A stretch of 64,000 bases of DNA from Isoetes taiwanensis (taxonomy: Eukaryota; Streptophyta; Lycopodiopsida; Isoetales; Isoetaceae): NCBI GenBank assembly GCA_021234155.1, contig JAJEKV010000005.1, positions 11,402,572 through 11,466,571 on the forward strand, written 5' to 3'. A model generated the notes under the pieces. The model searched no databases. It was not told the origin of the DNA and saw only the letters and a list, made by a program, of their open reading frames with translations. Every line of letters begins with the position of its first letter. Position 1 is the first letter of the stretch. Below are positions 1-10,700 of the stretch, one piece after another. The translations under genes and the position numbers were made by a program.

Positions 1-34
1 AATTGTCTATATTTCTTTTGTAGAATGAAGATAG

Positions 35-418
35 TTGTGTACCACATGTTCATTTGAATTATTCAATAAGTTAAAAACAATGCCGAGCTCTGGGACTAGT
101 GGCAATGTGAGGGGCATTTGTTTGCCACGTCGTGCCTTAGCAAAATCTTCTTCTTGTTGTTCTGCTGCTGCACGTGGAATCTCATCAAAGTCATCATCCT
201 CGTCGTCCTCATCTTGTCAACAAAATAGGAAACGAGCAAGACGAGACCCAAGCGTAGCTTTCTATCACCAATGGGGTGCTTGTTGGTGCAACAAATGTAA
301 AGGCAAGACTAGTCGTTCCTATCGGACTCGTCAATAACATGAAGCAAGCTTTGGACTTTGTAAAGCTCGACCAAGCGAACTTGATGAAGGATCTGACTTC
401 GAACAAGATGAAGAATGT
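35..418 (+). pseudogene. Serine-rich, basic exon remnant, unrecognised
   Basis: One frame runs through a Ser-rich stretch (a run of eight Ser codons near 185-220) and a basic patch with a Cys-x2-Cys (WCNKCKG), meets a TAA at 335-337, then continues as protein-like sequence rich in Asp and Glu up to a consensus splice donor GTAAGT at 419-424. This pattern suits a host or transposon exon that has gained one stop. The left edge lies outside the window. I recognise no family. The Ser run could also be simple-sequence expansion without coding meaning. Confidence 0.25.
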
Positions 419-700
419 GTAAGTTGGCTCCTATAGTAAACAATTTTTTTTACCATAATATTCGCTTAGATGTAAATGTTTGGCTATCTTCTGCCAAGTA
501 TTTGCTTACATACAATAAAATTTGCTTTATTATCCTATTGTTTAAATTCGGTTTTTCCGAGGTCCCGAAAAGTTTTTGGATTTTTGAGTTGGTTTATTTG
601 TCTAAGGTTTGAGTTTATTTCAGAGGTGAGTTTATCGGAGCTTCAATTCAAAAATAGCAGATTAGGTTGGCGCTAACTTTGGGCGCCCGTGGCATTTCGT

Positions 701-1417
701 ATGCCGCCCAAGAAGAAGGCTATGGAGTATGAGGGAGACACGGCTCAGCTCCTATCTGTGATGCTGGAATTGAAGAATGAGATATTAGCATTGAGATCAG
801 AAGTTAAGGGCATGAAAGAAACGATCAATCAAATGGTCCAAAAGTCCGAGAAATCGGAATTATCCTCGGATAAACAGACTTGTGATTTCAGAGCACAGAT
901 TGCAGAGTTAGAAACCAAGCTTGCTTCCTTAGTAGCAGAGTCTACTAAAGAACAGATGAAAATTCATCATGCCGAGGTCAAAGAGCAGATGAAAATCCAT
1001 CACGCAGAGATTTCCTCGGAGCAACTAGACCAGGAAGCACGGGCAAGAAACTTGAAAATCTCCGGCCTCCAGGAGATCGATGGAGAAGACATTAATGACA
1101 CAGTTAGGCATTTCTTTGCTACCACAATGAGATTACATGATCCCTTATACACCACAGCCCGCAGACTGGGGAAACCAGGACCATATACCAGGCCAATTTT
1201 GGTAAGATTTCAGAACAAGGAAGCCAGAGATAGAGTCATATATAACAGAGCTGCTCTCAAGGGCGAAAAGATTTGGCTAGATATGGATCTAACCCCAGGA
1301 CAACAAGAGATAAGGAAAGCAGAATGGGCTAAGGTGAAAGCTGCAAGGGAAGAAGGATTAGTGGCATATCTGGATAAGGGAGGTAAAGCCATAATCACAA
1401 GTAAGAAGCACAAATAG
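701..1417 (+). CDS. LINE ORF1 protein (coiled coil plus RRM-like RNA-binding domain)
   Basis: About 238 residues from the first real ATG (701, MPPKKK). The open frame extends slightly upstream but only through a GTG codon. Residues ~10-110 are heptad-like and charged (Leu/Ile spaced with Glu/Lys), fitting the trimerising coiled coil of L1 ORF1p. An 11-residue segment (KEQMKIHHAE-) is tandemly repeated near residues 83-104. From RARNLKISGL to about residue 185 the sequence fits the L1-type RRM (RPILVRFQNKEARDRVI), followed by a basic C-terminal domain ending TSKKHK. The expected role is binding and packaging of the element's own RNA as a cytoplasmic ribonucleoprotein. It ends with TAG at 1415-1417, in the same frame as the endonuclease that begins eight codons later. 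Confidence 0.82.
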   Translation: MPPKKKAMEYEGDTAQLLSVMLELKNEILALRSEVKGMKETINQMVQKSEKSELSSDKQTCDFRAQIAELETKLASLVAESTKEQMKIHHAEVKEQMKIHHAEISSEQLDQEARARNLKISGLQEIDGEDINDTVRHFFATTMRLHDPLYTTARRLGKPGPYTRPILVRFQNKEARDRVIYNRAALKGEKIWLDMDLTPGQQEIRKAEWAKVKAAREEGLVAYLDKGGKAIITSKKHK

Positions 1418-2218
1418 GAAATAGGGGTCTTGAGAGTCAGTCTGTGGAACACACATGGACTATCTCAAGCTAAGCTGAATGCTACTTTTGCTGTTTGGGA
1501 ACACCAAGATCTGGTCTGTTTTACAGAAACCTGGCACCACAAAACACGCTCCCTTCCAGACATTCTTGGTTTTGAGCTGCTAGGTCATATTGAAAATGAT
1601 AAGAAACGGTGTGTGCCGTGGCCATGGAGGTATTGCTTTTATACAAAAGATCTAACTCGTGCATTTGATTTGGAAGTCCGGAAGGAGGACCCCAAAAAAC
1701 AATACATATGGGTTAAACTCTCAATGGCGAATGGGCAAGCAAACATTCTTTGCCATATGCTACTTTGCTCCGAATCCTCTCATATTTACAAACAGCCGGA
1801 TCATGACAGAGGGAAAACCCGTTTGAGAGCCCTGCGGCATGGATATTTTGGATTACTCATCCCAAGGTAAAATTTTTGTTATGGGAGACTTTAATGGTCA
1901 GACAAGCAAACAAAGCAGCACATGCTTTTTGAAAATCTCACAAACCCCGCACTTGGATGAGCTCAAGATCCATTATACAATGTAATTTCAGCACCAACTT
2001 TCAAATGATAGGGGACAAAAACTTTTGAGTTATGCATCACATGCCAACTCAAAATTCTGAATGGAGTTCAGCCTTTCAATCTCTCGGGCAAATTCACATA
2101 CCAGAACCACGCAGGTGCTAGTTCTATTGATTATCTATTAGCTGGAAACAAAGACCAAATCAGGGATTTCTTTGTAGGAGATCTTATGCCGAATCGAGAC
2201 CACGACCATTGCACATGA
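1418..2218 (+). pseudogene. LINE ORF2 endonuclease domain, broken
   Basis: The EEP-type endonuclease that nicks target DNA for target-primed reverse transcription. Motifs in order: SLWNTHGL near 1440 (first strand, Asn), DLVCFTETW near 1510 (catalytic Glu), GDFNG at about 1884 after a frame change, SIDYLLA near 2125, and NRDHDHC near 2195 (the SDH box). At least two frameshifts (near 1860 and 2000) and a TGA after the last motif make it inactive. No in-frame ATG precedes the domain; the frame is open only back to the ORF1 stop. Confidence 0.75.
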
Positions 2219-2278
2219 TATTTGAAGCACATGCTAAAAATCTGAAACAAGCCCAAAGATTTTCACCCAAGGATCAAG

Positions 2279-2730
2279 GTGGACTATGAACATCATGTCA
2301 ATTATAGAGAGCATTTGGAGGGATTGCTTACAGATGTTATTTGGTCTGGAGAAATAGAAAAAGACGCAAAATTACTCCAGGAACACTTGTTGAATGCTGC
2401 AATTGGAACCTTTGGCCTCACGAAAATGCACAGGAGAGGCATCCCTTGCAACTCTTGGTGGATGTCAATGCCAAGAAGCCAAAAATAAACTACATCAGAA
2501 TCGCGGTGTGCAAGCCCGCATGGTATAAACGCCTTATAAGGCACAAAAAGCGCACCTATTTTGCTGCAAGGCAGGAGATATTGTCTGACCAGCTTCTAAA
2601 GAAACCTAAACGGTTCTGGAACATGCTTAAAGATAGCCATACGCGTAACAGCCTTGATAATGATGCTCTGCTAAAATTAGTCAAGGATATTTATGAAAGG
2701 GAAGGCACCACCAAAGATGCCTCGCTATAG
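2279..2730 (+). pseudogene. LINE ORF2 linker between endonuclease and RT
   Basis: Two overlapping open stretches in different frames (2279-2488 and 2341-2730) read as the typical ORF2 connector: a charged helical segment, then KRFWNMLKD and repeated Lys/Arg patches, as in plant and animal L1-like ORF2 between endonuclease and RT. One frameshift lies between the two halves. The region has no function of its own here. It is annotated because it links the endonuclease and RT blocks into one element. Confidence 0.55.
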
Positions 2731-2899
2731 CTCTATCCAAAACACTTTTATCGCTGGCAGAGGTAAAACTATGCTTATCCAAGTTAGCAAATAACAAGGC
2801 CCAGATGTCGACGGCCTATGCATGGAGCTTTTAAAGTGGGCTGAGAGAAGACTCATTTAAATCCTAACAGATTTGCTGAACTTATGCCTCACCGTGGTC

Positions 2900-3899
2900 G
2901 CCATACGCTTGGAAGCTAAACCGAGTACATCCAATTCATAAGGGGGGAAATCACAAGGTGGCAACAAACTATAGAACCATTCTTATTGGCAGCATTTTCT
3001 CAAAAATTTTGGGCAGTCTCCTTGAGAACAAACTTAGCAGTTGGGCAGAGCAAGAAGAGGCCCGCTCACAATACCAGGCTGGGTTCCGATGTGATCATAA
3101 CACTCTCGATCATGTCCTCACACTCCGGGCTGTGATTGAGAAAGCTAAAACACCAAACTCTTCCCTGTATCTGGCATTCATTGATTTTTCTAAGGCGTTC
3201 GATACAGTTCCCCGTAAAGACCTTGGTGACAGATTGATACAACTCGGGGTCCCCAAAGAAATCCGGGAGGCAGTATCTCAACTTTATGCTGAAGTTCTGA
3301 TAACAATCTCCAGGGAATGCAGTTCGGTCCTAAAGAGCACGATAGGAGTAAGGCAGGGATGCCCATTATCCCCCACCTTATTCGGCATCTATATTGATGA
3401 ATTAGATGATTGGCTACGCCAGAGATCACTAGCAGGAACAAAATTGGGCAGCTATATCCTTCAGCTCCTCCTCTATGCTGACGATGTAGTCCTAATGGCC
3501 AGCAAGAAGAAAGCATTGCAAGAGCATCTCGAACACCTAGCAGATTTCTGTACAGCAAAAAAGATGACCGTCAATCTGTCAAAGTCAAAAATTATGGTCT
3601 TTGGCACAAGAGAAAGACCGGTTTTCACCTACAAGGGAGAGCAGATGGAAATAGTTGAATCATACAAGTATTTGGGGATTGACATAGCATCTAACTACAG
3701 CTGGAAAACATGCATTAATAGAAGAGTTTCAAAGGGAAAGCAAAGACTTTATGGCATGCTAGCTAAATGTCATAAAAGCATCACTCACGGATTGGAATTT
3801 GAAGAAGCTTTCTTTAAGACACTAGTACAAACAAAGAGTACTATACGGTGTGCTCCAATTTGGGGTCCGAGATCTCGCCAATATGTGGAAGCAGATTGA
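2900..3899 (+). CDS. LINE ORF2 reverse transcriptase domain
   Basis: RNA-directed DNA polymerase core, open for more than 310 codons. RT blocks in order: NYRTILIGS near 2965, QAGFR near 3080, FIDFSKAFDTV near 3180 (motif A, catalytic Asp), GVRQGCPLSP near 3350 (motif B), YADDVVLMAS near 3475 (motif C, catalytic Asp pair), NLSKSK near 3575 and SYKYLGIDI near 3660 (thumb start). All catalytic residues are present. The frame stays open upstream of the first ATG (2958) through HKGGNHKVATNY, so that ATG is internal and the true start belonged to the whole ORF2. The domain ends at TGA 3897-3899, where decay begins. Confidence 0.88.
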
Positions 3900-4472
3900 A
3901 GTTTATTCAAAAATCCTTCATAAAAGAAGAACTCGGTGATTAGGTCTCAAATCCCATATTCGATTATGCTTGCCGAAGTAGGCTCGTTACCAATGGAATT
4001 AGAAGGTTTATACCGTGCAATAAACTTTTCAACAGTGGTGAATCGTTAAGATTCAACCCGAGTGTCTCACCAAGCTTTAGAGAACCTGAATGGAAGAATA
4101 AGCTATTTGCCCTGGCTGCTAAATGGGGATAACCACATGGCCATCCGAGAAAGATGAAATCCACGCTTATGTGAAGAAACAAGCAATGCGTACTCATGTG
4201 GGCAAACCTGTGAAAGAGAATGGTACAAGATCGCACAAATGTCAATCCCATGATAATGTGTGAAAGCCGCCTTTTATCCGATAGCTAATATACCTAAGTC
4301 TCGTAGATGCCTGCTGGCTAGGTACAGAACAGGGTCCCATAAATTGGAAATCGAGACTGGGAGATGGGCCAAGATATGTAGAAGAACGATTCGAAAAAAG
4401 TATGTGAGACGAGACAGATTGAAGACTAAGACCATGTCTTCACATGTCGCCCGCACGCACACATCGAGATAG
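3900..4472 (+). pseudogene. LINE ORF2 C-terminal region, frameshifted
   Basis: Pieces in changing frames match the C-terminal part of the second LINE fragment at 55.9-56.6 kb: SIMLAEVGSLPMELEGL near 3960 corresponds to MLLAEADFLPLEVEAL there, and LLARYRTGSHKLEIETGRW near 4315 corresponds to the QLRLSSHFLHVEIGRW region. The usual C-terminal Cys/His motif is not intact. Several stops and frameshifts are visible. Confidence 0.65.
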
Positions 4473-4636
4473 TTTTGGGATTAAAGCTACAAATTTTTTT
4501 ATCTCATATGTGATGCCACCAATGGCTTTAGGACCTTATATTAAGGCGGTTGATACTCACCGCTCTTTTTTGTTAAAGTTGTAAATAGATGGTTCATGTG
4601 CTCCATGGTCTTTCGAGGCCCAAGAGAGCATCAGAC

Positions 4637-4662
4637 AAATAATAATAATAATAATAATAATT
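4637..4662 (+). repeat. (AAT)n LINE 3' tail
   Basis: About eight to nine AAT units directly follow the LINE 3' end (…GAGCATCAGACAAAT). A short trinucleotide tail in place of poly-A is common for plant LINEs of this kind and marks the insertion end. Confidence 0.8.
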
Positions 4663-4761
4663 TTGTCTGCCGGCAAAGTTTTCAGGTGAGCCAAAAATCG
4701 GGAAGAAAAAAATAGGGCCTCGACCAAGGGAAAAAAAAATAGAGGAGGGCTCGATGGAGGC

Positions 4762-5030
4762 GAGAAAAACCCAAACAAGGCTACTTCATGGGATTCAGCC
4801 AAAATCCGACTCATAGGAATAGCTGTGCCTTGCTTTCAGACCTACGCTCCAGCTTCGCTGAAACTATAAAGGTATCACAGTTGTTGTGGGTAGAAAAACC
4901 CAAACGAGGCTTCTTCATGGGATTCAGCCAAGAGCAGATGGAAATCCGACTCATAGGAATAGATGTGCTTTGCTTTCAGACCTACGCTCCAGCTTCGTTG
5001 AAACTATAAAGGTATCATAGTTTTAAACTT
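4762..5030. repeat. Tandem duplication, ~127-bp unit, two copies
   Basis: The segment from GAGAAAAACCCAAAC (4762) through CTATAAAGGTATCA recurs immediately from about 4889 with only a few changes and a ~12-bp insertion in copy two (AAGAGCAGATGG). No gene is recognised in it. Confidence 0.8.
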
Positions 5031-5088
5031 GCTTCTCTAAGTTTCTTCTTCAATCATTTTCTTCCTCTCGAATTTCTATCTTCATGAA

Positions 5089-6160
5089 TGGGATGTTTCC
5101 TGCTAGAATAGCCTCAACGGTATGGAAGCTTAGCTGTTAGCAATTTCGTTGCACAAAAACGCACTCTTCATTAAGTTCTTTATTTCTGGAAGCTCAATTT
5201 CGTTTCTTATTTCAGGTACATCCATAGCTCATATAGGTGATCCGAGATCCATATAAATGCTGCAATTGCAATTATATTGCTTATTCATAAAACCTCTCAT
5301 TCATCCCTTCTCTGACCTTGCTCTGACAATGAGCAGCAACAAAGAAGTCATATCTTCTTCGTCAACTCACAACTGCCTCTGCATAAGCTTTGCTACAGGT
5401 TACACGATTCAATATTCCTATTGTTCTCTTATTTCTGTGCAGCAGACATCATGTCAAAGAAGCTTCTTTAATTGACTCAATCCTACAGCTTTCAAGAACA
5501 CTAAAGGTGGCATTGAACAAGCTCTTAAACCACAAAAATCGGTACATCTCTATCCACCACGTCAATCTACATTATGTCTTTCATACACTTAACAAATCTC
5601 TTAGGCAACTCTGTCTTCATCTTTCTTCCATTACTGATTCTATTTTACTATTCTCAATTGAAATTTACTTCATTTCTTGCAGGTTGCAGAATGGCTGCAG
5701 CACGAACTATCCATGAGCAATCAAAACATCATAGGCTCACCCTATTGAGCACGAATACTAAGACGACTGCTCGAAATCCATATCATAACAGACACACCAC
5801 TTACCATTTCTCCTCTACCTATCGATAAGGTATGGTTATAATATCTTCACAAATAGCATGTTCCCTGCTAGAATAGGCCCAAGGGTATGGAAGCTTAGCT
5901 GCTAGCAATTTCGTCGCACAAATCTGCTTGGCCAAGCTGTTGCAGTACATACAAGGAGTTCAGCATGAATAATCACTTTTATCAAGCCCTGTCGCAACAA
6001 TGGATGTTTTTCAACCATATCTTCATTTCTTTTCTAGCATATCTGACTGCTATCTACTCAGTCTTCATTAAGTTCTTAAACAATTTCTGGAAACTCAATT
6101 TCGTTTCTTATTTCAGGTGCATCCATAGCTCATATAGGTGATCCGAGATCCATATACATG
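5089..6160. repeat. Segmental duplication with spliced-gene appearance
   Basis: Two blocks occur twice. ATGTTTCCTGCTAGAATAG… is at ~5090-5155 and ~5858-5925. A block ending in TTATTTCAG followed by GTGCATCCATAGCTCATA is at ~5163-5255 and ~6060-6157. Between them are short exon-like ORFs (ATG 5331, ATG 5692) next to pyrimidine-rich AG sites. I recognise no protein. This may be a captured or duplicated gene fragment or a non-coding spliced transcript. Confidence 0.45.
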
Positions 6161-6429
6161 ATTCTTCCTCAACAACCAGTTGCATATACGATGATAAAAT
6201 GACCATACCCCATATATTTCATGTCATTACCTCCAACGTGCTCCTTTGTCACCAACTCGCTGCACGTTTTGAATAATCTCTACACCTCCACACTCACCCC
6301 GGTTTTTGGTCCACTGTTGAAAACATCAGTTTTGGTAGGTCTACATGTCCTGTTTTCAAAGAATCCTACATGTGGATTTGTGAAGGTATGGTTTTGTTCG
6401 ATAATGCTGTTCTTTTTTCAGTGGACTAA

Positions 6430-7010
6430 AACATCCACTGTTGTTTTGTAGTTTCTTCTATTGTGACATGTCATTTTATAATACAATCCACTATAGGAAA
6501 GAGTACTTGAATTTCTACATGTCTAATAATTCTATTGTCACATGTCTTTATAGATGTAGGAAAGAATATTTGATTCTCTACATGTCCTATACTTCCATTC
6601 ACATGTCTTTATAGTAGTAGGACAGAGTACTTTATTTGCTAAGGCATTGTAGGAAAGAATACATGAATTACGACATGTGTAATACTTCTATTGTCACATG
6701 TCTTTATAGAAGTCGGAAAGAATACTTGATTCTATACATGTCATATGCTTCCATGTCACATGTCTTTATAGTAGTAGGGACGTAGTAATTTTATTTTGCT
6801 AAGGCATTGTAGGAAAGAATACATGAATTACGACATGTGTAATACTTTCTATTCTCACATGTCTTTATAGAAGTAGGAAAGAGTGCTTGATTCTCTACAT
6901 GTCCTATCCTTCCATATCACCTGGTCTTTATAGTGGTAGGACAGAGTACTTGATTTGCTACATGTGATGCACGCATTACCCATCACATGTTCTTATACTA
7001 GTATTCCATG
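6430..7010. repeat. Tandem repeat array, ~75-80-bp subunits in ~160-bp higher-order units
   Basis: The phrase CACATGTCTTTATAG recurs at about 6538, 6599, 6695, 6760 and 6856 with AGTAGGAAAGARTACTTGA between. A longer unit starting CTAAGGCATTGTAGGAAAG is at ~6638 and again at ~6800, which gives the ~160-bp period. There is no coding capacity. Confidence 0.8.
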
Positions 7011-7059
7011 TAACACAAGTTACTTCAACTACTTCAATTACTTAACACCTATTTTTGCA

Positions 7060-7665
7060 TAACGTGGGCACCAACATGCCAAGGTGGCTCTAACATGCCA
7101 CCTAGGCTCAAACATGCCAAGGTGGCTCCAACATGCCACCTAGGCTCCAACATGACAAAATGGCTCAAACATGCCACCTAGGCTCCAACGCGTGCTCAAA
7201 CATGCCACGCAGATCCAACATGCCACCTATGCTCCAACTTGCCAAGGTGGCTCAAATATGCCATGTAAATTCCAACATGCCACCTAGGCTCCAACATTCC
7301 TAGGTGGCTCAAACATGCCACATAGGCTCAAACATGCCATGCAGGCTCACTTAGGCTCCAACATGCCAAGGTGGCTCCAACATGCCACCTAGGCTCAAAC
7401 ATGCCAAGGTGGCTCAAACATGCCACCTAGGCTCCAACATGCCACCCAGGCTCAAACATGCCAGGTGGCTCAAACATGCCAAGGTGGGCTCAAACATGCC
7501 ACCTAGGCTCCAACATGCCAAGGTGGCTCAAACATGCCACGTGGACTCCATAATGCCACGTGGGCTCCAACATGCCAAGGTGGCTCCAACATGCCAAGGT
7601 GGCTCAGGCATGCCACCTAGTCTCAAGCATGCCACCTAGGCACCCCAAGTGGTGACATGGCATGC
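7060..7665 (+). repeat. Minisatellite, left inverted arm
   Basis: About 30 degenerate copies of a ~19-21-bp unit close to CATGCCACCTAGGCTCAAA, alternating with a variant CATGCCAAGGTGGCTC. The two variants are partly complementary (CCACCTAGG against AAGGTGG), so a single strand could fold locally. Open frames across it are artefacts of the repeat. Confidence 0.92.
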
Positions 7666-7790
7666 CAAGTAAGCAAGGTCAAGTTTTGACTAGGTTAAAA
7701 CCAAAGATGTCCATCTTTGGTCTTTTCATTGGGTGATGTTGGCAAATTTTAGGTGACATGGCTAGATGATGGTGACATGGACCTTGGATG
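7640..7790 (+). repeat. Inner unique part of the left inverted arm
   Basis: The sequence from AGTGGTGACATGGCATGCC through CATTGGGTGATGTTGGC to GATGGTGACATGG is repeated in reverse complement at about 11615-11765, with identity near 90 percent by eye. This shows that the two minisatellites are arms of one inverted repeat and not independent arrays. Confidence 0.88.
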
Positions 7791-7859
7791 TGCTGCAAAC
7801 ACCGGGCAGGCACCTCGACGGCGGCCCCTTTCTTGTGAAGGGGAGTCTCCGAAAGGTAT

Positions 7860-10700
7860 ATATGCTGGTGCATTTTTTCATGCGATGCAGCCGCCATGCC
7901 GCACATCCCCGCCAAGATTTCACCTTTTTGAGACCCGGATTTTTATCCAGGCTTTTCTTTGTGTTTATGTCCGAAAATTCATAATTAATGCATGGGGCAG
8001 GAAAAATCCTGGTTTTCAGCCAGCTGGCTTGCCAAGTGGCCCGAGAGTACAGGAAAATCCCGGTATTTTCGGATGAGTTTTAGACCCTCGATTTTTTTAT
8101 TGGGATGGGCCGCTGGCCCCGACAAGGTTTAGACCACGTTTTCGATTTTGGGGCATGGAGGAGGCCCGGATTGGCGATCCGACCCGCCCGTCCGTCCGAA
8201 CGGGCGAAATTACCCTAGGGGACAAGTTCCACGGTGAAGTTTTCCTGGGGGATCAATCACTTACCCCTCACTAGGAGGTATTCAAAGATCCACCTCCATG
8301 CCAATTGACTACAAGTGTGTAGTAAAACGACCTACTTTGGCGTTTCTTGGAGAGGGGGTGGTCCCCGCCCCTTGCTAAACTTGGTCCCCTAGGTAATGGG
8401 GATGTTCCTGGGTCCATTGGCGGAGCCAGCCTCGGTTCCCCGAGTGGGGTCCGGCCAGCCCCCTCCCCGGCTTGGACTAGGGCCCGAGAACAAGATACTT
8501 GGGGTTCACCGAGGCCCCGGTAGAAGATTGAAGTGAGAATAGCAGCACTAGGACTGCTAGGTGGTATACATGTGACCATGTGAGAAGCAAAGCTAGCTCC
8601 ACTACCTAGTAGGGCGCACCGGCCTGGTCTCCGGGAAGGGGTTGGCTCGAAGCTCGCCTCATGCCTCGCTTGTGCTTCTATTGCCGGTGCATTTTTTTTA
8701 TGCGGGTGGCGTCATGTCTGCACATCCCCGCCAAGATTTCACCTTTTTCGAGACCAATTTTTATCGTGCTTTTCTTTGTGTTTATGCTCCGGAAATTCAT
8801 AATTAATGCATGGGGCAGGGAAAAAAATCCTGGTTTTCAGCCAGCTGGCTTGTCAAGTGGCCCCAGAATATAGGAAAATCCCGGTATTTCGGATGAGTTT
8901 TAGACCCTCGATTTTTGATTGGGATGGCCAGATTGGCCTTGGACAGGTTTAGACCACGTTTTCGATTTTAGGGCATGGAGGCCCCGGATTGGCGATCCGA
9001 CCCGCTTGGCCGTCCGAACGGCGGCGAAATTACCCTAGGGGACAAGTTCCACGGCAGTTTTCCTGTGGTATCAATCACTTACCCCTCACTAGGAGGTATT
9101 CAAAGATCCACCTCCATGCCAATTGACTACTGTGTGTGTAGTAAACCACCTACTTTGGCGTTTCTTGGAGAGGGGTGGTCTTACGCCCACCTAAACTTGG
9201 TCCCCTAGGTAATGGGGATGTTCCGGGTCCATTGGCGGAGCCAGTTCTCGGTTCCGGAGTGGGGGTCCAGCCCGTCCTCAGCCCCCAGCTTGGATTAGCC
9301 TGCAAGAACAAGATACTTGGGGTTCACCCTGAGGCCCTGGTAGAAGATTGAAGTGACAATAGGAGCACTAGGACTGCTAGGTGGTATACATGTGACCACG
9401 GAGAAGAAAAGCTAGCTCCACTGCTCAGTAGGACGTTACCGACCCGGTGGCCTCCGAAAGGGGGTTGGCTCGAAGCTTCGTCTCATGCCTGCGCTTGTGC
9501 TTCTATTGTCGGTGCATTTTCTCTTGCGTGTGCGGGTCATGTTGCATATCCCGCCAAGATTTCACCTTTTTGAGACCCGGATTTTTATCGTATTTTTTTT
9601 TGTGTTTATGCTCGGAAATTCATAATTAATGCATGGGGGGGAAAATCCTGATTTTCAGCCAGCTGGCTTGCCAAGTGGTCTTGGCCGCTACAGGAAAATC
9701 CCTGGTATTTTGAGGCGAGCTTTAGACCCTCGATTTTTATTGGGATGGCCACCGTTGGCCTCGACAGTGGTTTAGACCGTTTTTGGATTTTGGGGCATGG
9801 AGGAGGCCCCGGATTGGCGATCCGACCTCTCCACATCGTCTCGGGAACGAAATTACCCTAGAGGACAAGTTCCACTACCGTTTTTCCTGGGGGATCAATC
9901 ACTTACCCCCACTAGGAGGTATTCAAAGATCCACCTCCATGCCAATTGACTACAAGTGTGTAGTAAACGACCTACTTTGGCGTTTCTTGGAGAAGGGGTG
10001 GTCTTCTGCCCACGAAACTTGGTCTCCTAGGTAATGGGGATGTTCCGGGTCCATTGGCGAGCCAGCCTCGATTAGGAGTGGGGGTCCAGCAGGCCCCAGC
10101 CCCCGGCTTGGACTAGCCTCATGAGAACAAGATACTTGGGGTCACCCCCGAGGCCACGGTAGAAGATTGAAGTGAGAATAGCAGCACTAGGACTGCTAGG
10201 TGGTATACATGTGACCACCTGAGAAGCAAAGCTAGCTCCAGCGCCCCGAAGAGAACGTTACCGGCCGGTGGCCTCCGGAAGGGGTTGGCTCGAAGGCTTC
10301 GTCATGCCTACGCTTGTGCTTCTATTGCGGTGCATTTTCTCTTGCGTGTGCGGCGTCATGCTGCACATCCCCGCCGAGATTTCACCTTTTTGAGACCCGG
10401 ATTTTTATCGTGCTTTTCTTTGTGTTTATGATCCGAAATTCATGATTAATGCATGGGCGGAAAAATCATGGTTTTCAGCCAGCTGGCTTGCCAAGTGGCC
10501 CCGAAAGCTGACAGGAAAATCCCCGTATTTCCCGGGTGAGCTTTAGACCCTCGATTTTTGATTGGGATGGCCACCGCTGGCCCCAGCGGTGGTTTAGACC
10601 ACGTTTTTTGATTTTGGGGCATGGAGGAGGCCCCGGATTGGCGATCCGACCTCTCCATGTCATCCGAACCGAAATTACCCTAGGGGACAAGTTCCACGGC
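7860..10700. repeat. Tandem array of ~820-bp units, about 3.5 copies
   Basis: The marker TTCATAATTAATGCATGG occurs at about 7976, 8788, 9618 and 10438 (spacings ~812, 830 and 820). Each unit also carries CAAGATTTCACCTTTTT, CCAGCTGGCTTG, GCGAAATTACCCTAG and GGTGGTATACATGTGACCA. Copies differ by frequent small indels, so short ORFs inside differ between units and none is conserved. The last unit is cut near 10700. Confidence 0.92.

Larger units (their letters stand above)
689..4662 (+). mobile_element. L1-type LINE, nearly full length, degenerate
   Basis: A non-LTR retrotransposon: ORF1 (RNA-binding chaperone type), then ORF2 with an apurinic endonuclease domain, a connecting region, reverse transcriptase and a C-terminal region, ending in a (TAA)n tail at 4637-4662. 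ORF1 and the RT core are open. The endonuclease and C-terminus carry several frameshifts and stops. The shared motif around ARYRTGSH / GRW in the C-terminus and the conserved SYKYLG block also occur in the second fragment near 55.7-56.7 kb, so the window holds two copies of one family. The 5' UTR limit is not visible. No target-site duplication was found by eye. Confidence 0.85.

Noticed and set aside
7382..7639. 85-codon frame rich in Pro, His and Ala
   Set aside because: It is a translation of the minisatellite and changes frame with each irregular unit.
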